A DNA stretch of 64,000 nucleotides from Rhineura floridana (GCF_030035675.1 NC_084482.1:220991943-221055942); one strand, 5' to 3'; shown: positions 46,619-62,998, counted from the first letter of the stretch. Made by a program: numbers and translations. Notes: generated from the sequence alone by a model not told the origin.

Positions 46619-49600
46619 AAAACTTAATCTGCACAGGTATTATTTCCATGTCATGCCCCTTACAGTTGGCATAAAAATAGGTTTGGCACACATTGTAAAG
46701 AAATACTGGGCGTGAATTTGGTCAAATGACTCCATCTTGGAGCTTCCTGGGGATGCAAAACGCCTCCACTCTTTCCATCAGAAATACGGGGAGAGGAATC
46801 CTGACCTGCATTCAGTCTAGTTCAGCTCACTTACCAATGAAAAGAGTATGAAGAATTACTTGCAATACATCCATGTCAAAATCAGCAGGATGCCTTGTTA
46901 GTACCATCCACTTGTATAATCCAAGTTAACCTTTACACATTTCTGGACTACAACCCCCATCTTCCCTGGCATTTGGCCATGTTGTCTGGGGCTGATGGGA
47001 GATGCAGTCTAATAATACCTGGAGGGCACCAGGTTACAGAACGCTGCTCCAAGTTGAGCAGGTGATGCACGAGGTGGAAAGCTTAACAGCAAACTCATCT
47101 ACTGTATTGGGTTGAACAACTGAGGCAATAAGTTGATTTAATTATTATTAATATTACCGATACATTTTATTATATTTTTATATTTCTATGCAGGTCTTCC
47201 TCTAATGAATTCACCATGATTTGTCCCCCTCCTTTTGTCTTCACAACAACATTGTCACTGGGCCCAGGACACCACCTGAATTTCACTCCTGAGCAGGGAT
47301 TTGAATCTGGGTCCCTGTGGACATAGCATTAAACTATGATTGCAATAATACAACAGACACACACACCTGCACAGACGTTGAAGGTCCCACACAGAGTGGA
47401 TGTCCGAAATCTGGAGTGGCACATAAAAATTCTGCACAGTTTATCCTCACAACAATCCAGTGAGGTGGGCTGGGCTGAACAAAAGTGGTCACTGCCCCAG
47501 TGTCACCCAGGGACCTGCATAGATCTGGGGGGGGAGATCTTAGACCCCTTACTTTTTTAGGAGCAGGCTCTCAGCAGAGTCCCCATGTCTCCAGCAACCT
47601 GTGAGCCAATCAGCAAGAAAGGAGAGTGTATTAGCCACTGAGAAGAGTCTTCTAACATGCTTCCTTGTTCTTTCCTGATAATTAGAGTGAATCAGAGTGA
47701 AAGGAGGTGAAGTCAGCCACTGAGACTCTTCTCAGGAGGCAACACTTTGCCCTTCCATGCTTTTTGGCTCCTAGCTGTGGGAGAAGGCATTAACATGCAT
47801 CTCATTATCAACCCAGCAGGAACAGGATGGGAGGGGGCATGGCTATCATGAATGGACCCTGCACTTCTGAATTTGCCACTACACTACTGTAGAGATGTGA
47901 AGGCCCATAACAACAGTGGAAAAATTTGGATTCACTCCCTTCCGTGCTCTGACCCCGCTCCTTAGAGAGCTCTGTATTGCTGCCCAGGGCACCTACTGGG
48001 AGGAAGGGCAGAGTATAAATCTAATAATTAATTAATTGCACTGAAGAAATGTCTGACTTGTTCCTGGCTACAAGAGACTCTACTATACAAATGTCAGTGA
48101 CACATCCATAGCTCCACCCACTCTGGCCCTTGACTGGAAATTGGCCCTTGGAAGGCTGCTTGTGTGTAAATGTGGCCGTTGGGTTGAAGAATATTTCCTA
48201 ACCACTACATGAGCCGCAGGCTCTCATCCTGGACCACATTACAGGGCTGTTGCGACCACTGCCAAGATATTGTGCTTTGGACAGGGGGGACGCTGGCCAC
48301 GCCAGGAGACACAGACCCCCAGTCAGAGCTTGGAAAAGTTACTTTTTTAAACTACAACTCCCATCAGCCCAATCCAGTGGCCATGCTGGCTGGGGCTGAT
48401 GGGAGTTGTAGTTTAAAACAGTAACTTTTCCAAACTCTGCCCCCAGCAACGCCACAGATGGACCAATCCTGCAAGAGAAGCTGAGGTCCACTCCTCTAGG
48501 GTCTTCCCCTCCAATACACTACCAAGGGGATGTCTGGAGAAGCTCTTCCCCTGGAGCCCAGCTGAGGAGGGGGCATTTATTCACCCATTTCCTCCATCCT
48601 CTGCCTTGAAAGCTTCTAGAAGCCCATTCAGAGCCTGGTCAGTTTCAGATTCCTCTCTCCATCCCTCCATTTTTCTTCCCTGGCAGGAAGGAAACTGACC
48701 AGCCCCTCTTCCAGTTTAGGAAATCCAAAAGGGGCTCTTCCTCCAGCTCTGGGGCACTTTCTAGGGATTCCCAGAGGGAAGAGGGGCCTCTTCCATCAAC
48801 CCCCTCCCCCTCCCAAAAAACAAATCTTCCTTCCCTCATCAGTCCCTTCAGGCCCAGGAATTGCAAAGGCAGCTCCCCTCCCCCAGCTGTGGCCCTCAAA
48901 ACCAACACAGGACATCAACCCCCAACAGCTGCATCCCTTTCCCTGGGCGATGGCTTCCAAGAGGGCCTCGAAAGGCCAACCCCGCGGCACTTCGGACCCC
49001 CCTCTGCAAATGGATTGCAGGCAGCAGGGGTCCCTCTGAAGAAAGGGGGGTGTGGGGCTCTTTCCTCCTTTTCCCTCACCCCCCAACAAAAATACCAAAT
49101 CCCCCCCTTGCACCTCTTTGCCCTCTGCACGCTCCGGCTTCCTCCTCTCTGGGCCTAATACTTTCTTTACCCGGAATACCAATGAAGACAGCCCCCCCAC
49201 TTCCCCTTCAATATGCTCTCCCCCCTCCATGTGATTAAGACTTCCTGCCTCTCTAGGAACCAGAACTCCTTGCCTTAACCCATCGGAGGACTAAGTGGCA
49301 AGAGCTGCTTCTGCCCCCCCCACTGCCAACATTTTCCTCCCTCCCTTCTGTCCCAATATTGCACCTCTTCTTCCTCTCTTGCCTCCCGCAGAAGCAGCGG
49401 CAAGATAGGCGTGTGTGCTGTGTGATATATACAATATACACATTTGTGTGTAAAAAGTAAAGTGTTCAGGAGGGACGGTGTAAAAGCTGGAACGGAACAC
49501 GCCGGAATGGGCTCTTTAGAAAAGAAATTGATGCCAAAAACACTAGGATGTGTTAGAGACACATGAGAACAACATTTAGGAACAAAAACCACTCCGAGAG

Positions 49601-51472
49601 CATTTTTATCAATTCTTTAACAACCAAAATGCCCTCCGGAAAGGAATGAACAGCCCCGAACGGCGACTTCCCAGCGAGCCAGACCCACCAAATTCACCAG
49701 TCCCACATGACTACATGGGATGCATGCAATAAGACACAAAACGTCCATGCAAACCACGTTCCGATACCCATTCCGGGCTATAATACATTTTTACATAATC
49801 CAGCCCAGAACAGAAACTTCCCAATCAGCCAGACCTACCAAAATTCACCAACCACACATGTTGCTGCCCCTCGTTGTGTTGGGAAATGGGAGGATGACCC
49901 AGGAACCTCTGGGGTGATCAGCAATACCCGTTCTTGCTGTTTGTAGGTCCACTAAGCAGCACTATTGGTGCTGCTACCAGGTTGCGAATGGCTGGTGAAT
50001 TGGGGAGGGAGAGAGAAAGAGAGATTGGAGGGGCAAGTCGGCTGGCAGAAGGGGGAGAGAAATAGGGTTTGCCTTCAGTAAAATAGATGTGCTATCACAG
50101 GAAAAAACTGGGTTCAAAGAAGTGCTCTTGTGTGCTTGGGCTCAGACTCCACCTCTGCCTTGTATTCAAGTTCTGGGCCAAACCTCACCAGTTTGCTTTC
50201 TGTGAAATGAGTTTCTGACACAACTACTTTCAAAATCAAGGTTATTAAAGTCTGGAACCTGTGGGAGGGACTCCTACTCATTGGGCAGAGCGCATGAGGT
50301 GGAGGCAGAAGAACTTTCCAGTCAAAAGGCTCTCAGGCAAGAAGGCTGGAGAACAGGACCTTGGACAGCCACTGCCAGTCTGAGGGCCAAACTAGAGGAG
50401 ATACCAATCATGCAACAAACAACTGCACGATGAGCTTTGCAACACTAAATTGAAGGTGCAGGGCAGCTCATCCCTAGTGGGGTCCTGACATGCACCTGTT
50501 ATTTACATTGGGAACAACAATAACACCAGCTCACCAGTCTAATCACTTTTACTGGCTAGATCCCAAGGAAGAGGCAGGAGGGGACAGGAACGGGGAGTCC
50601 TTCAAGAAACCTGGTCCCCAAGATCAGCAGTTGTGCAACTGACCTCCCAGTCAGTAATCTTCACACTTCTGATTCCCAGAAAATGGCATTCAGAGGCATA
50701 CTGCTTCCCAGAGAGAAACTACAGGGAAGCATCATTAACAATTGCATAACATGGATTAGTTACACAACATGGATTAGTTTGAAGTTACCAGACCATTCAT
50801 ATATCTGGCCCGAACTATCTATCCCAACAAACTGCCTCCTACAATAACTTAAGCACAGATTCTCTGCAGCTTTGCTGCCTTTCCTAAAGGCCCTTTTCTG
50901 CCCTAGAGAAGCCATTCTGGCTATGTGACCACTGACAAAACACAATTCTCACTCCTTTTCTTGGTGAGCACCAAATGAAAGTATGGTCCTTCATTTGCCT
51001 GCTAGGAAATAGCACTGAGACCAGATGCGACTGCGGAGTGAAATCAGTTTGGAAAATATATTTAAAATACATCAGCAGAAAACTAGTGAATTCATGTTAC
51101 TTTATGAAAGATGTTAGAATAGCCAACACAAAAAATATCCAAGCAAAATAAAAACCATGTTATACACAAAAATACTTTTTATTTATATTAATTAAATGTG
51201 TACACTGCAGAAGAAATTTATAAACAATATAAAATGTACATTAAAATGATCAATAAAAATCAACATTTAACAAACACTAAAAATGAATAAAATCAACAGT
51301 TAAAGGTATGCTAAACTATATGAAAACACTGAGTAAGGAGACCATTAGAAACAAGGACTAGTATTATTTTATTTTCATTTAGAAATCACTTTCCAGAAAG
51401 TATCTCAAAAATACCAACAATAAAAAAAACATTTCATATGCAAACCAATTAAAAACATCTTAAAATCCCACA
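46619..51472. other. 3' flank of gene C, no gene recognised
   Basis: It contains a MITE at 46920-47050, SINE pieces at 47200-47540, one GC-rich block at about 48150-49250, the MITE at 48330-48433 and the tandem pair near 49640-49870. The empty site of L1 copy 2 lies at 46781-46796. Confidence 0.5.
48330..48433. mobile_element. Short palindromic MITE, copy C
   Basis: The 13-bp inverted ends TTGGAAAAGTTAC and GTAACTTTTCCAA are perfect. It is the paralogue of 5846-5949. Confidence 0.7.
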
Positions 51473-51778
51473 CAGACCCTCCATGATGCAGAGTGGTAAG
51501 CGGCAGTAACACAGTCGAAGCTCTGCTCACGGCCGGAGTTCGATTCCAACGGAAGGAGGAACTCGAATCTCCGGTAAAAGGGGTCGAGGTCCACTCAGCT
51601 TCCCATCCATCCGTGGTCAGTAAAATGAGTGCCCGGCATATGCTGGGGGGTAAAGAAAGACCGGGGAAGGAACTGGCAGTCCCACCTCATATATATGGTC
51701 TGCCTAGTAAACGTCGCAAGTCGTCACCCTATTAGTCGGAAACAACTCGCACTATAAGTGTGGAGACACCTTTACCTT
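51473..51778 (+). mobile_element. tRNA-derived SINE with BovB-like tail, copy C
   Basis: A-box TGGTAAGCGGC and B-box GTTCGATTCC are intact. It is flanked by TTAAAATCCCACA at 51460-51472 and 51779-51791. It is at the same site as copies A and D. Confidence 0.85.
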
Positions 51779-52079
51779 TTAAAATCCCACAGAAACAGTA
51801 ATAAAGCTCTGCCCTTAAAAGGTTTGTTGAAAAAGGAAGGTCTTCTATAGGCACCACAAAAAAAAAACACCTGTCTGATACGTATCAGGAGGAAGTTCAA
51901 AAAAGTAGATGCCACCACACAAAAGGCCAGGTTTCTCTATCATGCAGAGTGGACTTCCTAATGAGATGGTATGTGTAAGAGGCCATCCTCTGCAGATTTC
52001 AGTGATGGGCTGCATATATAATAGGTGAGATAATTTTTTAAGCATCCTGGCCCCAACCTGTATAGGGCTTTAATCTATG

Positions 52080-54761
<2,682 letters not shown>

Positions 54762-55873
54762 CTGAGGGGGAAGAGGGTTGAAAAAAAGCATTGGAATTTC
54801 AAGGCAAAAACAAAGCATTTCATCACAGATCAAGCCCAATTATCTGCTTCTTTATTTTTACATTTCCATTATTCCTCCTCTTGTGTCTTTGCATTCCCAG
54901 ATGAAACCAAGATTACCTGAGCACAGTTTTGAAATTTCTTTCAAAGATACAGATAAACTAATCAATTCTGAACTGAAATTATTCTCCCTGCTCCAAAACA
55001 AAGAAAGATCTTAGATCTCCTATAGTTGAATAGCACAAGGGTATGTATAGCCAAATGTCACTTGTGGACAGGAAACTGTACATAAAGCAAAAAGACCCAG
55101 ACAGTAAGGGACAGGATACTTCTAAATATCAGTTGCTGGGAACTGCAGGAGGGAGCAACAGTTGCATTCAGGTCCTGTCTGCTTGCTTCCCATAGGCATG
55201 CTGCACTAGAGGGGCCATTGGCCTGATCCAACAGGCTCTTCTTATGTTCTTAAAGACATCTAAGATGTCCTCCAGGAGAACTCACACCCTGATGGGTTAA
55301 TTAATCTGCCAGGAATGATATCACACAGGAACCGAACAATCCTACAATTCCCAAACCAAAAAGGGCTTCACAACGCAGCTGAACATCTACCTGTTGATGT
55401 CGCCTCTTCTTTGGGATCCGGGATAAAGGCATCTTCTCTTTCTTCCCAACACGAATGGAGGTCCGACTCTTTGAAGGAAATAGACAAAACTAGTTACTTT
55501 TGACCAGAAACAGGTCCATATTTATTGATTGATTGACTGATTGTATTTATATACTGCCCCATAGCCAAAGCTCTCTGGGCGGTTTACAGTACCTAAAAAC
55601 ATTAAAAACAAATATACAAATTTAAAACACATCTTTTAAAAACAATTTAAAACACAATTTAAATACTTAAAACAAGTTCCACCTGAAGATTCAAGGGATT
55701 AAACTTAGCTGAGATAAGACAGGGATGGCCAAAGACCAACACTACACGACTTTGCAAAGATGTTCTGAACTGTAACAAGAATGCGGAGTGTGTATTTCAC
55801 TGGCAACCGCAGGTACGGCATCCTCATTTTGTTCCCGTTATAACCTTCCACAAGATATTTTCCAGATTCATAC
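54762..55873 (-). other. Gene C intron 3; empty site of L1 copy 3
   Basis: The stretch equals 14538-15310 plus 17252-17931 of unit A. The L1 target CCATATTTATTGATTGATT occurs once, at 55516-55534, followed by the antisense L2-type tail to about 55675. It lacks a piece of about 280 bp present in A (17400-17680). Confidence 0.75.
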
Positions 55874-55957
55874 CAACTGATCTCTTCCATTCGTCTAAGC
55901 CCTGTACAATTAGATCTTGTTCTTCCAGCCAAGAGACAAAGCCCAGTGTTGACATTT
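55874..55957 (-). CDS. KRAB-B-like exon of gene C
   Basis: It is 84 nt, phase 1 to phase 1, with acceptor CTTTGAAAG and donor TTG then GTATGA. It reads EMSTLGFVSWLEEQDLIVQG, then LDEWKRSV. No KRAB-A exon remains upstream of it in unit C; the next available one would be that of gene D beyond the window. Confidence 0.6.
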
Positions 55958-56183
55958 CTTTCAAAGATACAGATAAGCTAATTAGTTCTGAACTGAAATT
56001 ATTCTCCTCTCTCCATAACAAAGAAAGATCTTAGATCTCCTGGAGATGAATAGCACAGGGACGTGTAGATCCAAATGTCTCTTGTGGACAAGAAACTGTT
56101 CAAAAACCTCAGTTCAGTGACACTGTGGAAACCAATCCAGCTTCATCAACCCCTGTACAATTAGATCTTGTTCTTCCAGCCAT

Positions 56184-58262
56184 ACCCCTTTAGGATGCAC
56201 ACCTTAACGTGATGAGGGGGTTTGAGAGTGTTGAAGAAGCTGAGAGCAATGCCGTCAGGAGTCTAGACCAAGAGGCTAGACTCCTAGCAGGGGCACCCAT
56301 GGCGGAATGATCAAAGCTGAGACACCAGACTAAGATGCATCCAAACTCAGAGGAAGGCAATGGTAAACCACCTCTGAATATCTCTTACCATGAAAACACT
56401 ATGAACAGAGTATCCAAAATGCAATACGAGATACTGCTGGAAGATGAGACCCCCAGGTCAGAAGGCACTCAAGGAGCTACTGGGGAAGAACAAAGGACAA
56501 GTATGAGCAGCGCTGTGACTAATGACGCAGCTGGCTCAAAGCCGAAAGGAAGCCCAGAGGCTGATGCGCACAGATGTGAAAGTAGAGTCCAGAGTTGTAG
56601 GACGCACACGATAGCAACATGGAATGTGAGAAGCATGAACCAGGGAAAGTTAGAAATTGTCAAGCAAGAAATGGAACGCATCAATGTTACAATACTTGAC
56701 GTGAGTGAATTAAAATGGACGGGAATTTTCAATCAGGCAACTACAAAATACTTTATGCAGGAAATGAGAAATCAAGAAGAAATGAGGTTGCTTTAATAGT
56801 CAGAAGTACTGTAGCAAAAGCAATTAGGAGCTACAACGCAAGGTCTGAGTGAGTAATATCAATGAGATTAAATGGGAAACCTATCGACATAGCCATCATC
56901 CAAGTCTACGCTCCAACGTCAAACGTAGAAGAAGAATTGGAGAGATATTACGCAGAAGTACAGGAGGAAATTGATCACACACCAAAACAAGATATGATGA
57001 TAATCATGGGGGACTGGAATGCAAAAGCAGGGAACAGAGAAGAACTAGGAATGGTGGGGAAATGGGGCTTAGGAGACAGAAATGAAGCAGGAGACAGACT
57101 TATTGAATTCTGTGAAGCCAATAATTTGTTTCTTGCAAACACATTGTTTGAGCAACCGAAAAGACGACTGTACACGTGGACATCACCAGATGGTCAATAT
57201 GGGAATCAAATTGATTATATAACAGGCAACAGAAGATGGAGAAGTTCCATACTTTCTGCGAAAACAACACCAGGAGCAGACTGTGGTACAGATCATGAAC
57301 TGGTCATATCGAAAATCAGAGTAAAGCTAAAGAAGAACAACAAAGTAATCACAATGTCAAAATACAATTTAAATAAAATCCCAGAAAAATATAAAGATCA
57401 AATAAGGAACAGGTTTGAGGCTTTAAACTTAGTTGACAGAGAACCAGAAGAACTATAGAGTGAACTCAGACACATTATCAGGGAAGAATGCAAAAAGACA
57501 ATACCTCTAGTTCAAAAGAGAGAAAAACTTCAATGGATGACTGAAGAAACTCTTAAAATGGTTAAAGAGAGAAGGAAAGCAAAAGGAGACAGAAACACAG
57601 TCAGAACCCTAAATGCAACAATACAGCGACTAGTAGGTAGGGACAAAGAGAACTGTTACAATAGTTATTGTATAGAAATAGAAGAGGACAACAAAAAGGG
57701 AAAAACAAGAGCCCTGTTCCAAAAGATTAGAGAAATGAAAGGGAAATTTAAACCAAGAGTAGAGATGTTGAATAATCAACAGGGGAACACACTGACTGAC
57801 TGAGATGAAATAAAAGGAAGATGGAAGCAATACCCTGAAGAACTCTATAAAAGAGATGCAAGGATGACAGATTCATTCACGGAGGAGCCATATGATGAAG
57901 AACCAGAAATTTTAGAATGCGAGGTGAAAGCTGCTCTTAAAATACTTGGAAGAAACAAATGATCAGGAACAGATGGCTACAAGCTACTGAGACTGAATCT
58001 GTCCAAATTTTGACAAACATCTGTCAAGAAATATGGAAAACTAAACAATGGCCCACAGGCTGGAAGTGTTCCATATACATCCCGATTCCAAAGAAAGGGG
58101 ATCCCAGGAAATGCAGTAATTATCGAACTATTGCCTTAATATCCCATGCAAGTAAAGTAATGCTCAAGATTCTACAACAAAGGCTCTTACCATATATGGA
58201 GCGAGAAATGCCAGACATCCAAGCTAGATTTAGAAAGGGAAGAGGCACCAGAGATCATATTG
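56184..58262 (+). mobile_element. RTE-BovB LINE, 3' truncated (unit C)
   Basis: Same limits as the unit A copy, from just after the KRAB-B relic to the MITE. Endonuclease blocks are in 56335-56796 and 56862-57458 (TWNVRSMNQGKLE, VYAPTSNVEEELERYYAEVQ, GDWNAKAG, YTWTSPDGQYGNQIDYI, GTDHELVISKIRV). A frame change near 56730 and a TGA near 56849 are specific to C; the TAG near 57458 is shared with A. A 9-bp perfect stem (AGGAGTCTA with TAGACTCCT) lies in the 5' part at about 56258-56285. Confidence 0.92.
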
Positions 58263-58409
58263 TAGTTTGTGAAGGGTGCTGAGAGGAGACTCCTATTCCA
58301 CTGAGAGAGCTCCAGTGGCCAGACTGGTTTAACAGTTAGCCACTCTGATTGATGCTCTGTGAGGGGAACAGGGCGTCTCCTAGCAACTCTCAGCACCCTT
58401 CACTAACTA
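58263..58409. mobile_element. Hairpin MITE at the BovB truncation point, copy C
   Basis: 23-bp inverted arms with one mismatch, the paralogue of 20321-20467. Confidence 0.6.
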
Positions 58410-58827
58410 CATTTCCCAGGATTCTCTGAGGGAAGCCATGACTGTCTCAAGTGAAATCAAGTCAGCTGTGGGTGTGGCCCCCTGATTACCCAAGCCCAGC
58501 AGCTGTGAGTCTGGCTTTTAGAACAATGACAGTTGGTTCTTACTGAACATGTCCCACATTATCATTGGGTCCCAGCCAAAATTTTTTAAACTAATTAAAA
58601 ATCAGCCAGGCATTTCAATATGGGAATTCCTGCCTTCTCTTGACCCTTTCCTGCCGGAACAAAGGTCCCCACTTGCTGAATCTGCTCCAAAAGCCCTTTC
58701 AAGGTTGCTGCTGCAATTCCTGCTTTCCCGGGATCCCTACTAGCTGAGGGAACGGGCCTTGTTCCAGCTGCCAAGGACCCTTTCTCAGGGTCCCTCTTGC
58801 CTGCTGCCTTTGCTGTGTCCCTTTGCT

Positions 58828-58832
58828 GAGTC
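58828..58832. other. Deletion junction joining units C and D
   Basis: To the left the sequence follows unit A up to about 20855 (GCTGTGTCCC); to the right it follows B from 29374 (GAGTCCTTCAAGAAACCTGG). GAGTC occurs at both parents (20859-20863 and 29374-29378), a 5-bp microhomology. The corresponding interval in A-B, 20864-29378, holds KRAB-A, exon 1 and the promoter of gene A. Confidence 0.8.
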
Positions 58833-59715
58833 CTTCAAGAAACCTGGTCCCCGAGTTCAGCAGTTGTGCAACTGACCTCCCAGTCAGTAATCTTCACACT
58901 TCTGATTCCCAGAAAATGGCATTCAGAGGCATACTGCTTCCCAGAGAGAAACTACAGGGAAGCATCATTAACAATTGCATAACATGGATTAGTTACACAA
59001 CATGGATTAGTTTGAAGTTACCAGACCATTGATATATCTGGCCCAGAACTATCTATCCCAACAAACTGCCTCCCCCAATAATTTAAGCAGAGCTTTTCTG
59101 CAGCTTTGCTGCCTTTCCTAAAGGCCCTTCTATTGCCTGGAGAAGCCATTTGGCTATGTGACCGCTGACAAAACCCAATTCTCACTCCTTTTCTCTATGC
59201 GCACCAGATGACAGTGAGGTCCTTCATTTGCCTGCTAGGAAATAGCACTGAGACCAGATGAGACTGTGGAGTGAAATCAGTTTGGAAAATGTATTTAAAA
59301 TACATCAGCAGAAAACTAGTGAATTCATTCTTCTTTATGAAAGATGTTAGAATAGCCAATACAAAAAACATCTAAGCAAAATAAAAACCATATTATACAC
59401 AAAAATACATTTTTAGTTATTTATCTTAATAAAATGTGTACACTGCAGAAGAATTTTATAAAGAATAGAAAATGTACATTAAAATAGTTAATAAAAATCA
59501 ACATTTAAAAAACACTAAAAATCAATAAAATCAACAGTTAAAGGTATGCTAAACTAAACTATATGAAAACACCGAGTAAGGAGACCATTAGAAACAAGGA
59601 CTAGTATTATTTTATTTTCATTTAGAAATCACTTCCCAGAAAGTATCTCAAAAATACCAACAATAAAAAAAACATTTCATATGCAAACCAATTAAAAACA
59701 TTTTAAAATCCCACA

Positions 59716-60021
59716 GAGATCCTCGGTGATGCAGAGTGGTAAGCGGCAGTAATGCAGTTGAAGCTCTGCTCAGGTCTGCAGTTCGATTCCAACAGAAGGA
59801 GGAAGTCGAATCTCCGGTAAAAGGGGTCGAGGTCCACTCAGCCTCCCGTCCATCCGTGGTCAGTAAAATGAGTGCCCGGCATATGCTGGGGGGTAAAGAA
59901 AGACCGGGGAAGGAACTGGCAGTCCCACCTCATATATACGGTCTGCCTAGTAAACGTCGCAAGACATCACCCTAAGAGTCGGAAACGACTCGCACTACAA
60001 GTGCAGGGACACCTTTACCTT
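59716..60021 (+). mobile_element. tRNA-derived SINE with BovB-like tail, copy D
   Basis: A-box TGGTAAGCGGC and B-box GTTCGATTCC are present. The left duplication is TTAAAATCCCACA (59703-59715); the right has one change (60022-60034). Confidence 0.85.
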
Positions 60022-60349
60022 CTAAAATCCCACAGAAACAGTAATAAAGCTCTGCCCTTAAAAGGTTTGTTGAAAAAGGAAGGTCTTCTATAGGCACCAC
60101 ACAAAAAAACACCTGTCTGATATGTAACAGGAGGAAGTTCAAAAAAGTAGATGCCACCACACAAAAGGCCAGGTTTCTCTATCATGCAGAGTGGCCTTCC
60201 TAATGAGATGGTATGCGTAAGAGGCCATCTTCTGCAGACTTCAGTGATGGGCTGCATATATAACAGGTGAGATAATCTTTTAAGCATCCTGGCCCCAACC
60301 TGTATAGGGCTTTAATCTATGTAGCCTGCAAGATGAAGAATAAAGCTCC

Positions 60350-60602
60350 CATTCAAGTTCTTTTCATACTCCCTAAATTTCAATTGTTTCTACTGTGTAT
60401 CCCCTGTGATGTAAGCCTACTGCTTTCATTGAATCTCTTTCCATACTCCGTGCATTAAAAAAGTTACTCCACAGTGCTTTTTCATGCGAAGTAAGTGTGC
60501 TCTGACTGAACCTCTTTCCACTCACTACATTTAAATGGTTTCTCCCGTGTGGCTTCTGTGATGTAAAACAAGGCTACTGCTTACACTGAAGCTTTTTCCA
60601 CA
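60350..60602 (-). pseudogene. Last finger and ghost fingers downstream of gene D
   Basis: After the premature TAG the frame would read [15 protein letters not shown] and end TGETI, as in gene B. Further down are the same decayed units as in B (31660-31808). Confidence 0.75.
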
Positions 60603-62998
60603 CTACCTGCACTTAAACGGTTTCTCCCCTGTATGGGTTCTTTCATGTACAGTACGGCTATAGCTCTGACTGAAGCTCTTTCCACACTCCCTGCATTTAA
60701 ATGGTTTGTCCCCTGTGTGGGTTCTTTCATGTACAGTAAGGCTACTGTTCTGACTGAAGCTCTTTCCACACTCACTGCATTTAAATGGTTTCTCGTCTCT
60801 GTGGGTTCTTTCATGTAAAGTAAGGCTACTGCTCTGACTGAAGCTCATTCCACACTCCCTGCATTTAAATGGTTTCTCCCCTGTGTGGGTTCTTTGATGT
60901 GAAGTAAGGTGACCACTCTGACTGAAGCTCTTTCCACACTCGTTACATTTAAATGGTTTCTCCCCTGTGTGGGTTCTTTGATGTGAAGTAAGGTTACTGC
61001 TCTGACTAAAGCCCTGTCCACACTCCTTGCATTTAAATGGTTTCTCCCCTGTGTGTGTTTGGTGATGTAATTTCAGGCTAAAGCTTACTCTGAAGCTCTT
61101 TCCGCACTCACTGCATTTAAATTGTTTCTCCCCTGTATGGGTTCTTTGATGAAAAGTAAGGTGACTGCTCTGACTGAAGCTCTTTCCACACTCCCTGCAT
61201 TTAAACGGTTTCACCCCTGTATGGGTTCTTTCATGTACAGAAAGGCTACTGCTCTGACTGAAGCTCTTTCCACACTCCCTGCATTTAAATGGTTTGTCCC
61301 CTGTGTGGGTTCTTTCATGTACTTTAAGGCTACTGCTCTGACTGAAGCTTTTTCCACACTCCCTGCATTTAAATGGTTTCTCGCCTGTGTGGGTTCTTTC
61401 ATGTAAAGTAAGGCTACTGCTCTGACTGAAGCTCATTCCACACTCACTGCATTTAAATGGTTTCTCCCCTGTGTGGGTTCTTTGATGTGAAGTAAGGTGA
61501 CCGCTCTGACTGAAGCTCTTTCCACATTCGTTACATTTAAATGGTTTCTCCACTGTGTGGGTTCTTTGATGTGAAGTAAGGTGACTGCTCTGACTAAAGC
61601 CCTGTCCACACTCCTTGCATTTAAATGGTTTCTCCCCTGTGTGTGTTTGGTGATGTAATTTCAGGCTAATGCTTACACTGAAGCTCTTTCCGCACTCACT
61701 GCATTTAAATGGTTTCTCCTCTGTGTGTGTTCTTTGATGTAATCTAAGATTACCACTCTGACTGAAGCTCTTTCCACACGCTTTGCATTTAAATAGCTTC
61801 TCCCCTGTGTGGGTTCTTTGATGCAAAGTAAGGTCACTGCTCTGACTGAAGCTCTTTCCACACTCACTGCATTTAAATTGTTTCTCCCCTGTATGGGTTC
61901 TTTGATGCAAAGTAAGCTTATTTCTCTGACTGAAGCTCTTTCCACACTCCCTGCATTTAAATGGTTTCTCCCCTGTATGGGTTCTTTGATGCGAAGTATG
62001 GTGACCGCTCTGACTGAAGCTCTTTCCACACTCCTTGCATTGAAATGGCTTCTCCCCTGTGTGGGTACTTTGATGTGAAGTAAGCTTACTTCTCTGACTA
62101 AAGCCGTGTCCACACTCCATGCATTTAAATGGTTGCTCCCCTGTGTGTGTTCTTTGATGTGAAGTAAGCTTACTTCTCTGACAAAAGCCCTGTCCACACT
62201 CCCTGCATTTAAATCGTTTCTCCCCTGTGTGTGTTCGGTGAAGTAATTTCAGGCTACTGCTTACACTGAAGCTCTTTCCGCACTCACTGCATTTAAATGG
62301 TTTCTTCCCTGTATGGGTTCTTTGATACGAAGTAAGGTGACTGCTCTGACTGAAGCTCTTTCCACACTCCTTACATTTAAATGGCTTCTTCCCTGTGTGG
62401 GTTCTTTGATGTAAAGTAAGCTTACTTCTCTGACTGAAGCTCTTTCCACACTCCCTGCATTTAAATGGCTTCTCCCCTGTATGGATTCCTTGATGCAAAG
62501 TAAGGTGACCGCTCTGACTGAAGCTCTTTCCACACTTCATGCATTTAAATGGTTTCTCCCCTGTGTGTTTTCGGTGATGTAATTTAAGGCTACTGCTTAG
62601 ACTGAAGCTCTTTCCACACTCTCTGCATTTAAAAGGTTTCTCTCCTGTGTGGGTTCTTTTATGTGAAGTAAGATGATCGTTCTGAGTAAAGCTTTTTCCA
62701 CATTCCCTGCATTTAAATGGTTTCTCCCCTGTGTGGGTTCTGTGATGTGAAGTAAGGCTATTTTTTACACTGAAGCTCTTTCCACATTCCATGCATTTAA
62801 ATGGTTTTTCTCCGGTGTGTGTTCTTTGATGAAAACTATGACAAGTAGAGGATTTCTTGCTCCCGTTCTCTGGCTGCTTTCTTTCAGACATTTTTGGTCC
62901 CCTGTGATTTCCAAATATCTCTTTTTGACTCTCAGCCTTGGCTATTACCAGTGGAACCATCTGTGGTTTTCTATAATTCTCATTCTGCCGGTCACCTG
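60603..62998 (-). CDS. Gene D, zinc-finger exon (26 C2H2 finger units)
   Basis: It opens after the CAGCAG acceptor with [17 protein letters not shown], then 26 finger units. It stops at a TAG where the Glu of the next CREC would be (about 60604), so the final finger found in gene B is lost. Two units lack a ligand: 6 (SYQRTH) and 7 (LLHRTH). Units 14-19 and 21-26 are a repeated module ([47 protein letters not shown], then two VHE fingers), a step of seven fingers or 588 bp. Exon 1 and KRAB exons are expected to the right of the window. Confidence 0.88.
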
